Source of the DNA: Aquisalinus luteolus
Lineage (GTDB): Bacteria > Pseudomonadota > Alphaproteobacteria > Caulobacterales > Parvularculaceae
Length of the DNA stretch: 64,000 nucleotides
Direction: 5' to 3'
NCBI RefSeq assembly: GCF_009712425.2
Contig: NZ_VCJR02000002.1
Coordinates: 930,001 to 994,000 of the forward strand
Under the pieces are notes generated by a model, which had not been told where the DNA came from, ran no database searches, and saw nothing but the letters and a program-made list of their open reading frames with translations. Positions within the stretch are counted from its first letter, which is position 1, and each line of letters begins with the position of its first letter. The position numbers were made by a program, and so were the translations under genes. This document shows positions 1 to 8,928 of the stretch, in pieces.

Positions 1-736
1 CATGAGCGACTTTTGCCTGGATGTCCGCATAGCGTTGGGCGGACAGCTCTGTCGCCAGTTCGTTCAGCATTTCGCGGTTCTGTTCGTAGCCCTCCCGGAT
101 AATCAGGAAGTCCGGCGTGAAGACGCCGAAGAATTCATCGTCATCCATCAGGAAATAGGTCGGGTCGAGATCCGTCCCCATCAGGGCATAGGCGGTGACG
201 TCCCTGTCGTTGACCTCGTCCTGATTGACCGTGACGGTCTGGATTTCATCGAGGCGCAGCGTGCCGCCGGGCAGGGCGGGCATCGCCCTGTCCTCGTCCT
301 TCATCAACGCACTGGCATAGACCCATAGCGCATAGGGCGTGCCTTCCTGCGCGACATAGATCGTCGGGCCATCGAGCTCCTCGACGGCGACTTCGCTGGA
401 GCCGGTGGAGTCAGTCCACGATACGGTGCCATCGGAGACAGAGAAACGCTCCTCGATCTTGTTGCCGAAGGTAGTATTGCCATCGATGGTCCACATCACC
501 GGCAGGCCGGTCTCTTCGTCGAGGCGGAATTTTTCCAGCATGGTCGGCCCGCGGCCATTGTTCCGGTATTCGTAGTCTACGGTGAAGGACAGGCCATCAT
601 TGGTCTCGACCACCATGTCGCCGACGACATTGCCGCCATAAATAATGGTCCATGTCGCGCTTTCGGCTGCGGCAATGCCGGTCAGCGAGGTGAAAGTTAC
701 AAGGGCGGTGGCAAAGCTGGTCTTGATGAAACGCAT
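1..736 (-). CDS. Amidohydrolase-family protein, N-terminal part (runs off window)
   Basis: The reading frame opens at ATG 736 behind a GGAGGGG ribosome site and stays open to base 1, so only about 245 N-terminal residues are present. It starts with a Sec signal peptide ending near AAA (residues 1-24). The segment that follows contains NNGRGPTMLE, GLPVMWTIDGNTTFG and ALPGGTLRLDE. From memory, this is the long N-terminal extension of secreted imidazolonepropionase-like amidohydrolases, ahead of the metal-binding barrel. The barrel lies outside the window, so no catalytic residues can be checked. It is the last gene of a minus-strand run with the small beta-helix protein and the LpxR-like protein. 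The family call rests on the extension alone. Confidence 0.65.
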   Translation of the reverse strand, partial: MRFIKTSFATALVTFTSLTGIAAAESATWTIIYGGNVVGDMVVETNDGLSFTVDYEYRNNGRGPTMLEKFRLDEETGLPVMWTIDGNTTFGNKIEERFSVSDGTVSWTDSTGSSEVAVEELDGPTIYVAQEGTPYALWVYASALMKDEDRAMPALPGGTLRLDEIQTVTVNQDEVNDRDVTAYALMGTDLDPTYFLMDDDEFFGVFTPDFLIIREGYEQNREMLNELATELSAQRYADIQAKVAH

Positions 737-811
737 GGTGTCCCCTCCGGAAAAGAATTTCCGGCACTATGGCACGGGCTGATGGTTGGCGCCACGCTTT
801 CGGCCAGCACG

Positions 812-1201
812 TCAATTATCCCTGATCTGATTGCCCTTCAGCACGGTATCGCTGCCGCCATTGACGTTGATCCTGCCAGACGTCTTGATCGTCAGCGCGC
901 CGCCATCGATGGTGATGTCGCCCGACTTGCGCAGGATGATACTCGCCTTGCCGGATTTGAGCGTCAGCATGTCCGGCGCGTTCACCGTGACGAGATTGCC
1001 ATTGGAACTGGCAGTGATGCCCGGCAAGGAAGCGGCTTCCCGTGCCTCCAGCGCCTCGATGCGCTGGACCAGCCGGTCGATTTCCTGGGCGGCTGCCGAG
1101 GAAGGACGGGCATTCTGAGCGAAGGCCGGCAATAAGAGAAGACCGGTCATCACCGCGCCGGTTGCGATCCCGCCTGCATACCATAGAGCTCTCGATTTCA
1201 T
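812..1201 (-). CDS. Small exported protein with beta-helix-like C-terminus
   Basis: 129 residues. I chose ATG 1201 because an AGGAGG site lies just upstream and the product then begins with a signal or anchor segment (residues about 5-27, ending PAFAQ). Next comes a short helix rich in E, R and L (EIDRLVQRIEALEAREA), likely a trimeric coiled coil. The last 60 residues are short alternating strands (SGDITIDGGALTIKTSG, INVNGGSDTVLKG), resembling the triple-stranded beta-helix of phage gp5/VgrG tips. A coiled coil plus beta-helix suggests a trimeric periplasmic or surface fibre. I do not recognise a named family. The function is unknown and the fold is inferred. Confidence 0.7.
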   Translation of the reverse strand: MKSRALWYAGGIATGAVMTGLLLLPAFAQNARPSSAAAQEIDRLVQRIEALEAREAASLPGITASSNGNLVTVNAPDMLTLKSGKASIILRKSGDITIDGGALTIKTSGRINVNGGSDTVLKGNQIRDN

Positions 1202-1313
1202 CGCCGGTCCTCCTTTTTTCGGAGGCCAGCATGAGAGATCGCGCGCCTGCCGCCCACGCCCTTTTGGCCGGGCCAAACGGGTGAAGCCCTCACCATGCGA
1301 CAGGGCAGGCGGC

Positions 1314-2330
1314 CTAATTCTTCACGGACAGGCTGACGACACCGAAAACCTGCGGGTCGTCCTGCTCCTTGAAGCGCTCGGTGCGGTAGACATAGGTATA
1401 GGTCACGCGCATCCGCCCGAACTGGGTGACGATCCCCGCCTGGATATCCTGCGTGAAAGGCCGGGAGGAGACTTGCGGATCGCCGTCGCGGAAGGGCGCT
1501 CCATCGAGGAAGATGTTATGGACATTGGCCTGCGCCTCCACGCCGGCGAAGGCGTACCAGGAAAATTCATTGTCCGGAATGAAATAGCCGGACCCGGCCC
1601 GTGTCGGTCGAACCCGGGGCGGTCCGTAATCATTCTTAAGGTCATGACCGAAACGGGCTATCACTCCTGCCCGCGCCTGTGTCTGCACTGTGCCGAGGGA
1701 GACGCCGAAGGTCGGCGTGATGTCGAACTCATAGCCATCGAGGCCGATATTCAATCCCCGGCGCCACTGCCTGTCCCAGGATAGTGTCAGACCCGGCGTG
1801 TCGTCGATCTGGTTGTCCCAACCCTGTGCCTCATCGCCGCCAAGTACCGAGTGCCAGCCGTTCTGGAGCTGCTCGCCCCCGGCGCTGGGGCCCACGACAC
1901 CAAGCTGGACGGCGAACTGGTCGACAGTATCGGTCTGTTCAAGAACCAGCGCATACTCGCCATAAAGATAACCGGCGTAGGGTTGCTGCTCCGGCAATGG
2001 CATGGCGGTGTCGACATTTTCTGGCGTGTAGATCTGGTGGCCGATGGCGAAACCGCGCCGCATCAGTGCGTTCTCGTCCTCCCCGGTCACGAAATCGGCC
2101 AGCATGGCGGCAATCCCCGCTGGCTCATGGGTGCCGGACAGCCACGAAAAGCGCAAGCCATTGGTATAGTTGCGATCGGTACGCGCGAACCAGTCATTCT
2201 CGAAGGTGACCGTGTACGTCCCATCGCCGTCCTGAAGGGCAGGCTCGGGGTATTCCTGTGCGCTGGCAGGAAAGCAGGCGATCAAGCTCGCAGGCAGAAA
2301 GGCAAAGCAGATTAAACTGCGCAAAGACAT
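1314..2330 (-). CDS. LpxR-family (DUF2219) outer-membrane lipid A deacylase
   Basis: 338 residues from ATG 2330, which has a GAGGA site. A signal peptide ends near PASAQ. The opening FENDWFARTDRNYTNGLRFSWLS is the N-terminal signature of the LpxR/DUF2219 family, with the conserved N, D and TNG residues near the active site. Alternating aromatic/polar strands run to the C-terminus and end in a strand with V, S and N, as in a 12-stranded outer-membrane barrel. In characterised members the enzyme removes the 3'-linked acyloxyacyl chain of lipid A, altering surface charge and immune recognition. No partner genes are nearby. Family is confident; the exact substrate is inferred. Confidence 0.85.
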   Translation of the reverse strand: MSLRSLICFAFLPASLIACFPASAQEYPEPALQDGDGTYTVTFENDWFARTDRNYTNGLRFSWLSGTHEPAGIAAMLADFVTGEDENALMRRGFAIGHQIYTPENVDTAMPLPEQQPYAGYLYGEYALVLEQTDTVDQFAVQLGVVGPSAGGEQLQNGWHSVLGGDEAQGWDNQIDDTPGLTLSWDRQWRRGLNIGLDGYEFDITPTFGVSLGTVQTQARAGVIARFGHDLKNDYGPPRVRPTRAGSGYFIPDNEFSWYAFAGVEAQANVHNIFLDGAPFRDGDPQVSSRPFTQDIQAGIVTQFGRMRVTYTYVYRTERFKEQDDPQVFGVVSLSVKN

Positions 2331-2423
2331 TCGGCGTCCTCTGGTCTGTCGATGGTCCACAAAGGACTACCAACGGGCCAGAGGGTGTGATTGTTCAATC
2401 GCGAGACAAGTTACTCGGCCCCG

Positions 2424-5159
2424 TTACTTCGCAACCGTCTCCAGCGCGAGGGCGTGCAGTTCGCCGCCCATCTTGCCTTTCAGGGCCTTGTAGACAAGCT
2501 GATGCTGGGCGACGCGCGACTTGCCTTCGAACGCCGAAGAGGCGATGCGGGCCTTGTAGTGGTCGCCATCGCCGGCGAGATCCTCGATCTCGACATCGGC
2601 GTCGGGCAGGGCTTCCTTGATCAGCTTCGTGATATCGTCGGCGGCCATGGGCATGGTGTTTTCCTCCGTATGCGGTGCGGCCATGAGTTCCGGCAGCGTG
2701 TTCTCGTGCAGGTCGGCGAGATCGATCAGGCTCAGCGTGTCCTCGCCGTCGAGGATGATGTCCTCGCCGCCGAAAATGCCGAGGCGGGTCGCCTGGATGC
2801 CGGCCATGGAGGCCTTGAGCACGAGATTGTCTGCTTCCTCCGGCGCGATGGAAACGAGATAGCGGCCCTGGTCCTCGCCGAACCAGTAGGCAGCCTTGCG
2901 GTCTTTCACCGGCGTCGTCAGGGCGAGGCCTTCACCGGCGCCGAGGGCCATCTCGGCAGCAGCAACAAGAATGCCGCCATCGGCAACGTCGTGAACGGCG
3001 GTGACTGGCGTCTCGCGGATGATCTTGCGCACGAACTCGCCTGCCATGCGCTCGGCCTTCAGGTCGACCGGTGGCGGCGCGCCTTCGGACGAGCCGAACA
3101 GGTCGCGCATATAGAGCGACTGGCCGAGCCAGCCGCGCGTCACGCCCAGCGCGATCAGCGCATTGCCGGCAAGGGCTGTGTCCATCCGCGCCGTGTGCTG
3201 AACATGATCGATGATGCCGACGCCGCCAATCGCCGGGGTCGGCGGGATCGCGATGCCATTGGTCTCGTTATAGAGCGAGACGTTGCCGGAAATGACCGGA
3301 TAGGACAGGGCCTCGCAGGCCTCCGCCATGCCTTCGATACAGCCCACGAACTGCGCCATGATCTCCGGCTTTTCCGGGTTGCCGAAATTGAGACAGTTCG
3401 TGATTGCCTTTGGCTCTGCGCCGACGGCGGACAGGTTGCGATAGGTCTCGGCGACGGCCTGCTTCCCGCCCTCGAAAGGGTCGGCCTTGCAGTAGCGCGG
3501 GGTCACGTCGGTGGTGATGGCGATCGCCTTGTTGGTGCCGTGAACGCGCACGACACCGGCATCGCCGCCCGGCGCGATGACCGTATCGCCCATGACGGTG
3601 TGGTCGTATTGCGTCCAGATCCAGCGGCGCGAGCACAGGTCAGGCCCGGCCATCATGCTCGCCAGCGCCGTCAGCATGGAATCGCCGCCCGGCTGGTTCG
3701 CCAACGACACCTTGTTCTCGCTGACATCCGTCTCGGCGCTGTCGACCATGCCCGTTTCGGCGAGGTTCGCGGCGGCGGTCTTCAGTTCACTGACTTCTTC
3801 CGCGCTCGCGTCCGGCTTCAGGCGCACATAGAGCATCGCGGTGTTGTCGATCACCGTCCAGCCGGCAGCCTCGACGCCGGACATGGCGGAGATCTTGTCA
3901 TCGACCAGCGCATCGGCAATGGCGGCCATTTCATCGACCGGCTTTTTCGCGGTCAGGGTGACGAGCGCCTCACGGATGGTGACCTGCGGATCGGCGAGGG
4001 GCTCTGCCTTCGGGCCAGCTTGGTGCGGGCGGTCATAATTCGGGGCATCATCGGCCAGCGGCGGCACAGGGATATCCGCTTGTACCTCGCCCTTGTGGGA
4101 GATGCGCAGATGGCCGGAATCGGTCGTCACGCCAATGACGGCAAAATCGAGGCCCCATTTCTCGAAGATCTTGCGGGCCTTGTCCTCTGCTTCCGGCTTC
4201 AGGACCATCAGCATGCGTTCCTGGCTTTCCGACAGCATCATTTCGTAGGCGCTCATGCCTTCTTCGCGCTGGGGAACCTTGTCGAGGTCCATGTCGAACC
4301 CGCCGCCGCCTTTCGCCGCCATCTCGACGGAGGAGGAGGTGAGGCCAGCCGCGCCCATGTCCTGGATCGCGATGATCGCGTCTTCCGCCATCAGTTCAAG
4401 GCAGGCTTCCAGCAGCAGTTTCTCCGTGAACGGATCGCCGACCTGGACGGTCGGGCGCTTTTCCTCGGAGGCGTCGTCGAATTCTGCCGAAGCCATGGTT
4501 GCGCCGTGGATGCCGTCGCGGCCGGTCTTGGAGCCGACATAGACCACCGGGTTCCCGGCGCCGCGGGCGGCGGAATAGAATATCTTGTCTTTTTCGGCGA
4601 GGCCTACGCACATGGCGTTGACGAGGATATTTCCGTTATAGCCCGGGTCGAAATTGGTCTCGCCGCCAATGGTCGGCACGCCCATGCAATTACCATAGCC
4701 GCCGATCCCGGCAACGACGCCGGAGACAAGGTGGCGGGTTTTCGCGTGGTCCGCCGCGCCGAAACGAAGCGCGTTCATATTGGCGATGGGCCGTGCGCCC
4801 ATGGTGAAGACATCGCGCATGATCCCGCCAACGCCCGTCGCTGCGCCCTGATAGGGCTCGATGAAGGATGGGTGGTTGTGGCTCTCCATCTTGAAGATGA
4901 TCGCGTGCTCGTCGCCCGCATCGATCACACCAGCATTCTCGCCCGGCCCGCAGATGACCCAGTCGGCTTTTGTCGGCAGTTTCGACAGGTGTCGGCGGGA
5001 GGATTTGTAGGAACAGTGCTCCGACCACATGACCGAGAAGATGCCGAGCTCGAGCAGGTTAGGCTCGCGCCCCATGCGGGTCTTGATCAGCTCATACTCG
5101 TCCGGGGACAGGCCGTGTTCCTTGACGATCTCGGGGGTAATGGCGGTGTGTTCTGTCAT
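2424..5159 (-). CDS. purL: FGAM synthase PurL fused in frame to a BolA domain
   Basis: 911 residues from ATG 5159. PurL makes formylglycinamidine ribonucleotide from FGAR, ATP and PurQ-supplied ammonia (purine synthesis step 4). Small-type PurL hallmarks are visible: WSEHCSYK (about residues 45-52), [12 protein letters not shown] (91-102), the GGxGG-rich [27 protein letters not shown] and PGGDAGVVR. Residues about 390-493 are extra compared with usual 740-residue homologues. After the normal PurL end (LPELMA) the frame continues without a stop into residues 836-911, a full BolA domain ([22 protein letters not shown]). BolA proteins pair with monothiol glutaredoxins in iron-sulfur handling. 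In many alphaproteobacteria bolA follows purL as a separate gene. Here the stop is missing. Confidence 0.93.
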   Translation of the reverse strand: MTEHTAITPEIVKEHGLSPDEYELIKTRMGREPNLLELGIFSVMWSEHCSYKSSRRHLSKLPTKADWVICGPGENAGVIDAGDEHAIIFKMESHNHPSFIEPYQGAATGVGGIMRDVFTMGARPIANMNALRFGAADHAKTRHLVSGVVAGIGGYGNCMGVPTIGGETNFDPGYNGNILVNAMCVGLAEKDKIFYSAARGAGNPVVYVGSKTGRDGIHGATMASAEFDDASEEKRPTVQVGDPFTEKLLLEACLELMAEDAIIAIQDMGAAGLTSSSVEMAAKGGGGFDMDLDKVPQREEGMSAYEMMLSESQERMLMVLKPEAEDKARKIFEKWGLDFAVIGVTTDSGHLRISHKGEVQADIPVPPLADDAPNYDRPHQAGPKAEPLADPQVTIREALVTLTAKKPVDEMAAIADALVDDKISAMSGVEAAGWTVIDNTAMLYVRLKPDASAEEVSELKTAAANLAETGMVDSAETDVSENKVSLANQPGGDSMLTALASMMAGPDLCSRRWIWTQYDHTVMGDTVIAPGGDAGVVRVHGTNKAIAITTDVTPRYCKADPFEGGKQAVAETYRNLSAVGAEPKAITNCLNFGNPEKPEIMAQFVGCIEGMAEACEALSYPVISGNVSLYNETNGIAIPPTPAIGGVGIIDHVQHTARMDTALAGNALIALGVTRGWLGQSLYMRDLFGSSEGAPPPVDLKAERMAGEFVRKIIRETPVTAVHDVADGGILVAAAEMALGAGEGLALTTPVKDRKAAYWFGEDQGRYLVSIAPEEADNLVLKASMAGIQATRLGIFGGEDIILDGEDTLSLIDLADLHENTLPELMAAPHTEENTMPMAADDITKLIKEALPDADVEIEDLAGDGDHYKARIASSAFEGKSRVAQHQLVYKALKGKMGGELHALALETVAK
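2652..2668 (-). promoter_or_regulatory. Internal ribosome site and start for the BolA part
   Basis: On the minus strand GGAGG (2663-2667) lies seven bases before ATG 2654, the first codon of the BolA segment (MPMAADD). It is in frame with purL. A free 76-residue BolA could be made by internal initiation as well as the fused form. Confidence 0.6.
3681..3992 (-). other. About 100-residue insertion inside PurL
   Basis: Residues about 390-493 of the purL product lie between PLADPQV and [19 protein letters not shown]. In ordinary small-type PurL this linker between the two halves is short. The extra segment has predicted alpha, beta-alpha-beta and acidic stretches ([20 protein letters not shown]). 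I do not recognise the domain. Confidence 0.55.
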
Positions 5160-5343
5160 GGGCGCTGTCTTGCCAGTTTTGGCAGGATTTGCAAGCCTCG
5201 CGAAAGCCAAGGTTTGCGTTATAAACCAAAATGCTAAACATTAAGCCGGAACATGGTCTTGCGAGGGAGTGCAGGGCCGCCAGCCAGCGACGGGCACAAG
5301 AAAAAGAATCGCTTCCGGGCAGGAGGTGAGACAGGGGAGAGCC

Positions 5344-7068
5344 ATGAGACAGCAACTGATCACATTTGCCATGCTGGCGCTCTGCGTTGCGGTCTACGTA
5401 CCGCAGGACGCTGCCGGGCGAGAAGGGGAGGTTTTCAAGGCACCGCGCACGCAGCTGACCGTAGAACAGCTACAAGGCACCGAGCTCTTGCCGATGATAG
5501 ATATGAGTTTCTTCGCCGAGCCTGACTGGGCCACGGGCGAGCCTGCAGCCTTCACAGGAACGCTCATTCTGTCCGGCGCGCCGCTGGAGATGAGGGAGCC
5601 GGTCGAGCGGGACGTCTATCAGGGCGAGCATATCTTCCCCGCGGTCCGGATTGGCTTCGTGCCCCATGACGGCCAGCTGATCCCGCGCGAGACAGGCATC
5701 ATCGATACAAGGGAATGGAGCGACAGCTTCTGGGACGTCATTGTCGGCACGGGTGCCTATTGGCGGGAGGAGGGCGATGATGGCTGGAGCCGGGCCTCTT
5801 TCCCGGTCCATCTTGTCGACCGCTATATCGGGCAGGTGCGCAATTGCGTAGGCACATTCGTCTATGACGAGCAGGAAGTGAGTAATGTCGCCGTCCAGTG
5901 CAGCCAGGAAAGCGCTGACGTCAACGCCGAGCAATTGTCGAATATCCGCGCCATGGTACCAGCGGATTACGAGCGCGGTGCTTGGCACACTGCCGCCTCG
6001 ATCATCAGCCTGCATGAGCAACGCGTGGCGAACCGGTTTCCCGTTGCGCCGCTGAGCGAAATCGATGCGGACGGCAAGATCTCCGCCTATTTCGACAAGC
6101 GGATCTGGACTGAGGCGCCGACGTCGCTCGGGGCGGTCTATATGGATGGCACGCTCTATGCCCACCCGCCGGTGACGCGGCACGGGGTTTATCCTTACCC
6201 GGATGAAATGCGCTACGGCGTCTATTCGACGACCAAGAGCATGGCGGGGGCGCTGGCCATGTTCTATTTCGCCGAGCGCTATGGCGAGGAGATATTCGAC
6301 GCGCTGATTACCGACTACGTGCCGGGGCTGGCTGACGCAAATGACTGGCAGGGAGTAACCTTTTCCCACGCGCTGAACATGGCAACCGGCACCCCCGTCG
6401 GAGAAGAGGCCACGATGCTGTTAGAGCCGCTGATCCTGGCCGACACGGCGGAAGAGGCCATCGCCAATATTGCGGGACTGGGCGCGTGGCCGGAGGGGCC
6501 GGGCGAAAAATTCACATACGGATCGACCAATACTTTCGTTCTTTCCTACGCTTTGCAGAACTATGTCGAAGAGCGGGAAGGACCGGGCGTGCCCTACTGG
6601 GATCTCGTGCACAAGAATGTACTGGTCCCGATCGGTGCCGATGACTTCGACCTGCTCCGTACCCGAGGCGATGAAGGCACATCGCGTATCCCGTCGCTTG
6701 CCTATGGCGCCTTCCCGACGCGGGACAATGCGGCGAAGATTGCTGCGCTGATCGCCGATGAAGGCGAGTTTGAAGGTCGTCAGCTGCTCAACCGAAACAA
6801 GATCCGCGAGGCGCTGGGCCGCACGAACTGGCAAGGCTACCCGACCCCTGAATTCTGGTCGAAGCGCTATCGCCATTCCCTCTGGGAGACGCCGGTGCAG
6901 GCGGGGCTTTTCTGCCGCATCGATGTGCCGTTCATGCTCGGTTATGGCGCAAACCACACGCTGTTCCTGCCGAGCGGCATCGTCGTCTTCCGCTATATGG
7001 ACGAGCAGAACATGGACATCAAACCGCTGGTGCGCGCGGTCGAAGCGGTAAGGTCATCCTGCGGTTAG
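5344..7068 (+). CDS. Secreted serine hydrolase, beta-lactamase/penicillin-binding fold
   Basis: 574 residues. ATG 5344 was chosen because GGGGAGAG precedes it and a clean signal peptide follows (to QDAAG, about residue 25). The N-terminal 200 residues carry no domain I recognise. The C-terminal half has YGVYSTTKSMAGALAMFYFAERYG, an S-x-x-K nucleophile (STTK) typical of class C beta-lactamase-like esterases and peptidases (PF00144), then YGSTNTFVLSYALQNY, a tyrosine-containing second motif. Likely a periplasmic or surface esterase or peptidase; true beta-lactamase activity is not implied. It is divergent from purL, with about 185 bases between the starts. Confidence 0.75.
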   Translation: MRQQLITFAMLALCVAVYVPQDAAGREGEVFKAPRTQLTVEQLQGTELLPMIDMSFFAEPDWATGEPAAFTGTLILSGAPLEMREPVERDVYQGEHIFPAVRIGFVPHDGQLIPRETGIIDTREWSDSFWDVIVGTGAYWREEGDDGWSRASFPVHLVDRYIGQVRNCVGTFVYDEQEVSNVAVQCSQESADVNAEQLSNIRAMVPADYERGAWHTAASIISLHEQRVANRFPVAPLSEIDADGKISAYFDKRIWTEAPTSLGAVYMDGTLYAHPPVTRHGVYPYPDEMRYGVYSTTKSMAGALAMFYFAERYGEEIFDALITDYVPGLADANDWQGVTFSHALNMATGTPVGEEATMLLEPLILADTAEEAIANIAGLGAWPEGPGEKFTYGSTNTFVLSYALQNYVEEREGPGVPYWDLVHKNVLVPIGADDFDLLRTRGDEGTSRIPSLAYGAFPTRDNAAKIAALIADEGEFEGRQLLNRNKIREALGRTNWQGYPTPEFWSKRYRHSLWETPVQAGLFCRIDVPFMLGYGANHTLFLPSGIVVFRYMDEQNMDIKPLVRAVEAVRSSCG

Positions 7069-7192
7069 ATAGCACCCGAAAGCTGACGCCGATTGGTGCT
7101 CACGCCTGTATCACGCGCTTGTCATGGCCAAGGTCAGGATACAATGTGCCTTTGGCGTGTTCTTTCATTTCATGAAAATGATAGGAGCACGC

Positions 7193-7462
7193 ATGTCTAT
7201 GAAAATCCTCACCGTTTCTGTTGCCGCCACCATTGCCATCTCTGGTGCCGCGATTGCAGATGATGACAGATATCCTACGTCTACAGAGCTTGCCGCGATC
7301 GAGCAGGTGCTGACGGAAAATGGATATGTTAGCTGGGAAGAGGTCGAGTTCGACGATGGCCTCTGGGAGGTCGACGATGCCAGGGACGCTACCCGGGCAG
7401 AATTCGATATCAAGATTAATCCTGACACATATGAAATAGTCTCGACGGTACGTGAGGACTAA
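7193..7462 (+). CDS. Small periplasmic PepSY-like protein
   Basis: 89 residues from ATG 7193, preceded by GGAG. A signal peptide (MKILTVSVAATIAISGAAIA) leads into a mature part of about 65 residues. That part reads L-x-x-I-E-Q-V-L-x-x-N-G-Y, then W-E-V-D-D-A, then E-F-D-I-K-I-N-P-D-T-Y-E-I. This is the helix plus two-strand pattern of a PepSY domain, usually a modulator of metal or protease activity. It is single and monocistronic. The family call is from pattern only. Confidence 0.7.
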   Translation: MSMKILTVSVAATIAISGAAIADDDRYPTSTELAAIEQVLTENGYVSWEEVEFDDGLWEVDDARDATRAEFDIKINPDTYEIVSTVRED

Positions 7463-7494
7463 GCATTCTGATAATGCCTCTTTGACCTGAGGGT

Positions 7495-7559
7495 GCCGGG
7501 CCCTGTCCGCTCCCTCTTGGGCAGGAGGGAGATGGTGGGCAGGTAGGACAGGGCCCGGC
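7495..7559. repeat. Nested inverted repeat between convergent genes
   Basis: A perfect 14-base inverted repeat (GCCGGGCCCTGTCC at 7495-7508 against 7546-7559) encloses a second 7-base one (CTCCCTC 7510-7516 against GAGGGAG 7525-7531). It sits between the ends of the PepSY gene and the SDR gene, so it may stop transcription from both sides. There is no T-run on either side. Confidence 0.5.
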
Positions 7560-7621
7560 TGTCGATGGAGGGGCAGCCCATACGGGTAGACCCGCCCCGA
7601 TGGGCAGGGGGCAGGCGGAGA

Positions 7622-8365
7622 CTAGGCTGTCAGCCCGCCATCGACATTGATCGTTGCGCCGGTGATGTAGGTAGCGTCCGGTCCGGCAAGGAAGGCCGCA
7701 AGACCTGAGATTTCCTCAGGTTTTGCGTAACGGCCGAGGGGCACCATTGACGTCATGCCGGCGGCGAATTCACCGTCTGCGGGGTTCATGTCTGTGTCGA
7801 CCGGCCCCGGCTGGATGACGTTGACGAGGATGTTGCGGGTGGCGAGATCGCGGGCCCAGCCCTTGGCGAGACCGGCAACGGCGTGTTTGGTCGCCGTGTA
7901 GATGCTGCTGCCAGCGAAAATAGACGTCTCCCCGTTCACCGAGCCGATAATGATGATCCGCCCGCCATCCTTCAGATGGTCGACCGCGGCGGTGGTGACG
8001 ACGTGCACGCCATCGACGTTGACGGCAAACTGTCGGCGCAGCTCGTCATATGTTGCTTCATTGACCGGAGCGATGCCGAAGACACCGGCATTGTTGACGA
8101 CGATATCCACCTTGCCCAGGGCTTCCACGGCGATGGAGACGGCATCGGCCGCTTCCTGGGGGTTGCCGGCGTCTGCCTTGATCGGCAAGGCGGTAACGCC
8201 GAGCGCCTCGATTTCGCTGGCGAGGGCATCGGCCTGCTCTTTCGAGGATTGATAGGTGAAGGCAACATTGGCGCCTTCGGCGGCGTAGCGGCGGACGATG
8301 GCCGCGCCAATACCGCGCGTGCCGCCGGTGACGAGGGCATTCTTGCCTTTGAGGGAAGTGGACAT
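7622..8365 (-). CDS. SDR-family NAD(P)-dependent oxidoreductase
   Basis: 247 residues, the standard length of a classical short-chain dehydrogenase. ATG 8365 has an AGGAGA site. The cofactor motif TGGTRGIG is at about residues 12-19, VNNAG is near 90, and the catalytic serine and YTATK follow near 140-160. The C-terminus ends in the usual ITGATINVDGG. The substrate cannot be read from sequence. The gene is divergent from an ArsR-type regulator whose start lies about 150 bases away, suggesting it is that regulator's target. Confidence 0.9.
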   Translation of the reverse strand: MSTSLKGKNALVTGGTRGIGAAIVRRYAAEGANVAFTYQSSKEQADALASEIEALGVTALPIKADAGNPQEAADAVSIAVEALGKVDIVVNNAGVFGIAPVNEATYDELRRQFAVNVDGVHVVTTAAVDHLKDGGRIIIIGSVNGETSIFAGSSIYTATKHAVAGLAKGWARDLATRNILVNVIQPGPVDTDMNPADGEFAAGMTSMVPLGRYAKPEEISGLAAFLAGPDATYITGATINVDGGLTA

Positions 8366-8450
8366 TCGGGTCTCTCCTGTTGTGATTGCCCGAGAGGGCG
8401 CCCGGGATGGGGCGGCTTCTTCATCGAAGCTGACGGACAGGTGGGGAGAC

Positions 8451-8485
8451 ATTTCAATATTTCAAGATAGTCGAACAGTTGAAAT
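8451..8485. promoter_or_regulatory. Candidate ArsR-type operator
   Basis: ATTTCAA occurs at 8451-8457 and again at 8459-8465, and its inverse TTGAAAT at 8479-8485. This gives an inverted repeat of seven-base arms around 13 bases. It lies between the divergent SDR gene and the ArsR-like regulator, where an autoregulatory operator would be expected. Confidence 0.5.
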
Positions 8486-8514
8486 TTTCTAACGATCACA
8501 CCATATTTCCTGAC

Positions 8515-8823
8515 ATGAGCAGAATGATGCATCCCAGAACCGAGGACCTGACTTTGGCTACCGTGCTGTACGCGCTGGGCGATCCCGTACGCCTGCAGAT
8601 TGTCCGGTCCCTTCAATGCGGCGCTGAAAGCTGCTGTGGTGCGCTTCTGGAGGGAGAAGACGTGCCCAAGAGCACCCAGTCCCATCATATGCGCATCCTG
8701 CGCGAGGCGGGTATCATCCGCTCTCGCAAGGAGGGCCGTCAGTACATGAATTGCCTGCGGCGGGACGACCTGAACCAGCGCTTTCCCGGCCTGCTGGATG
8801 CCGTGCTTACTGTGCCGCACTAG
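8515..8823 (+). CDS. ArsR-family winged-helix transcriptional regulator
   Basis: 102 residues if started at ATG 8515. TTG 8479 and ATG 8524/8527 are alternatives, and no strong ribosome site decides between them. The body shows the ArsR pattern: LYALGDPVRLQIVRSL (helix 1-2), then the recognition helix in VPKSTQSHHMRILREAGII and the wing SRKEGRQYMNCL. A CC pair (ESCCGALLEG) precedes the recognition helix; whether it binds metal or senses redox is unknown. It probably controls the divergent SDR gene through the repeats at 8451-8485. Confidence 0.85.
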   Translation: MSRMMHPRTEDLTLATVLYALGDPVRLQIVRSLQCGAESCCGALLEGEDVPKSTQSHHMRILREAGIIRSRKEGRQYMNCLRRDDLNQRFPGLLDAVLTVPH

Positions 8824-8928
8824 AGCCAATTGCCCCCCGAACAGAGGATTGTGATTTATGGCGCCAGAGAGAAGAGTGGTGCTCTGGACGCTACGCGCGT
8901 ATCCTGAGAGAATAATATGGGGAGAGCC

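Noticed and set aside
2391-5237. Very long open frame (about 950 codons) on the plus strand across purL
   Set aside because: It is antisense to purL/bolA, whose motifs are unmistakable. Composition (many His, Arg, Asp, Gly) is the usual shadow of a GC-rich gene.
5470-6957. Two minus-strand frames across the serine hydrolase gene
   Set aside because: Shadows of the plus-strand gene, which has a signal peptide and STTK motif.
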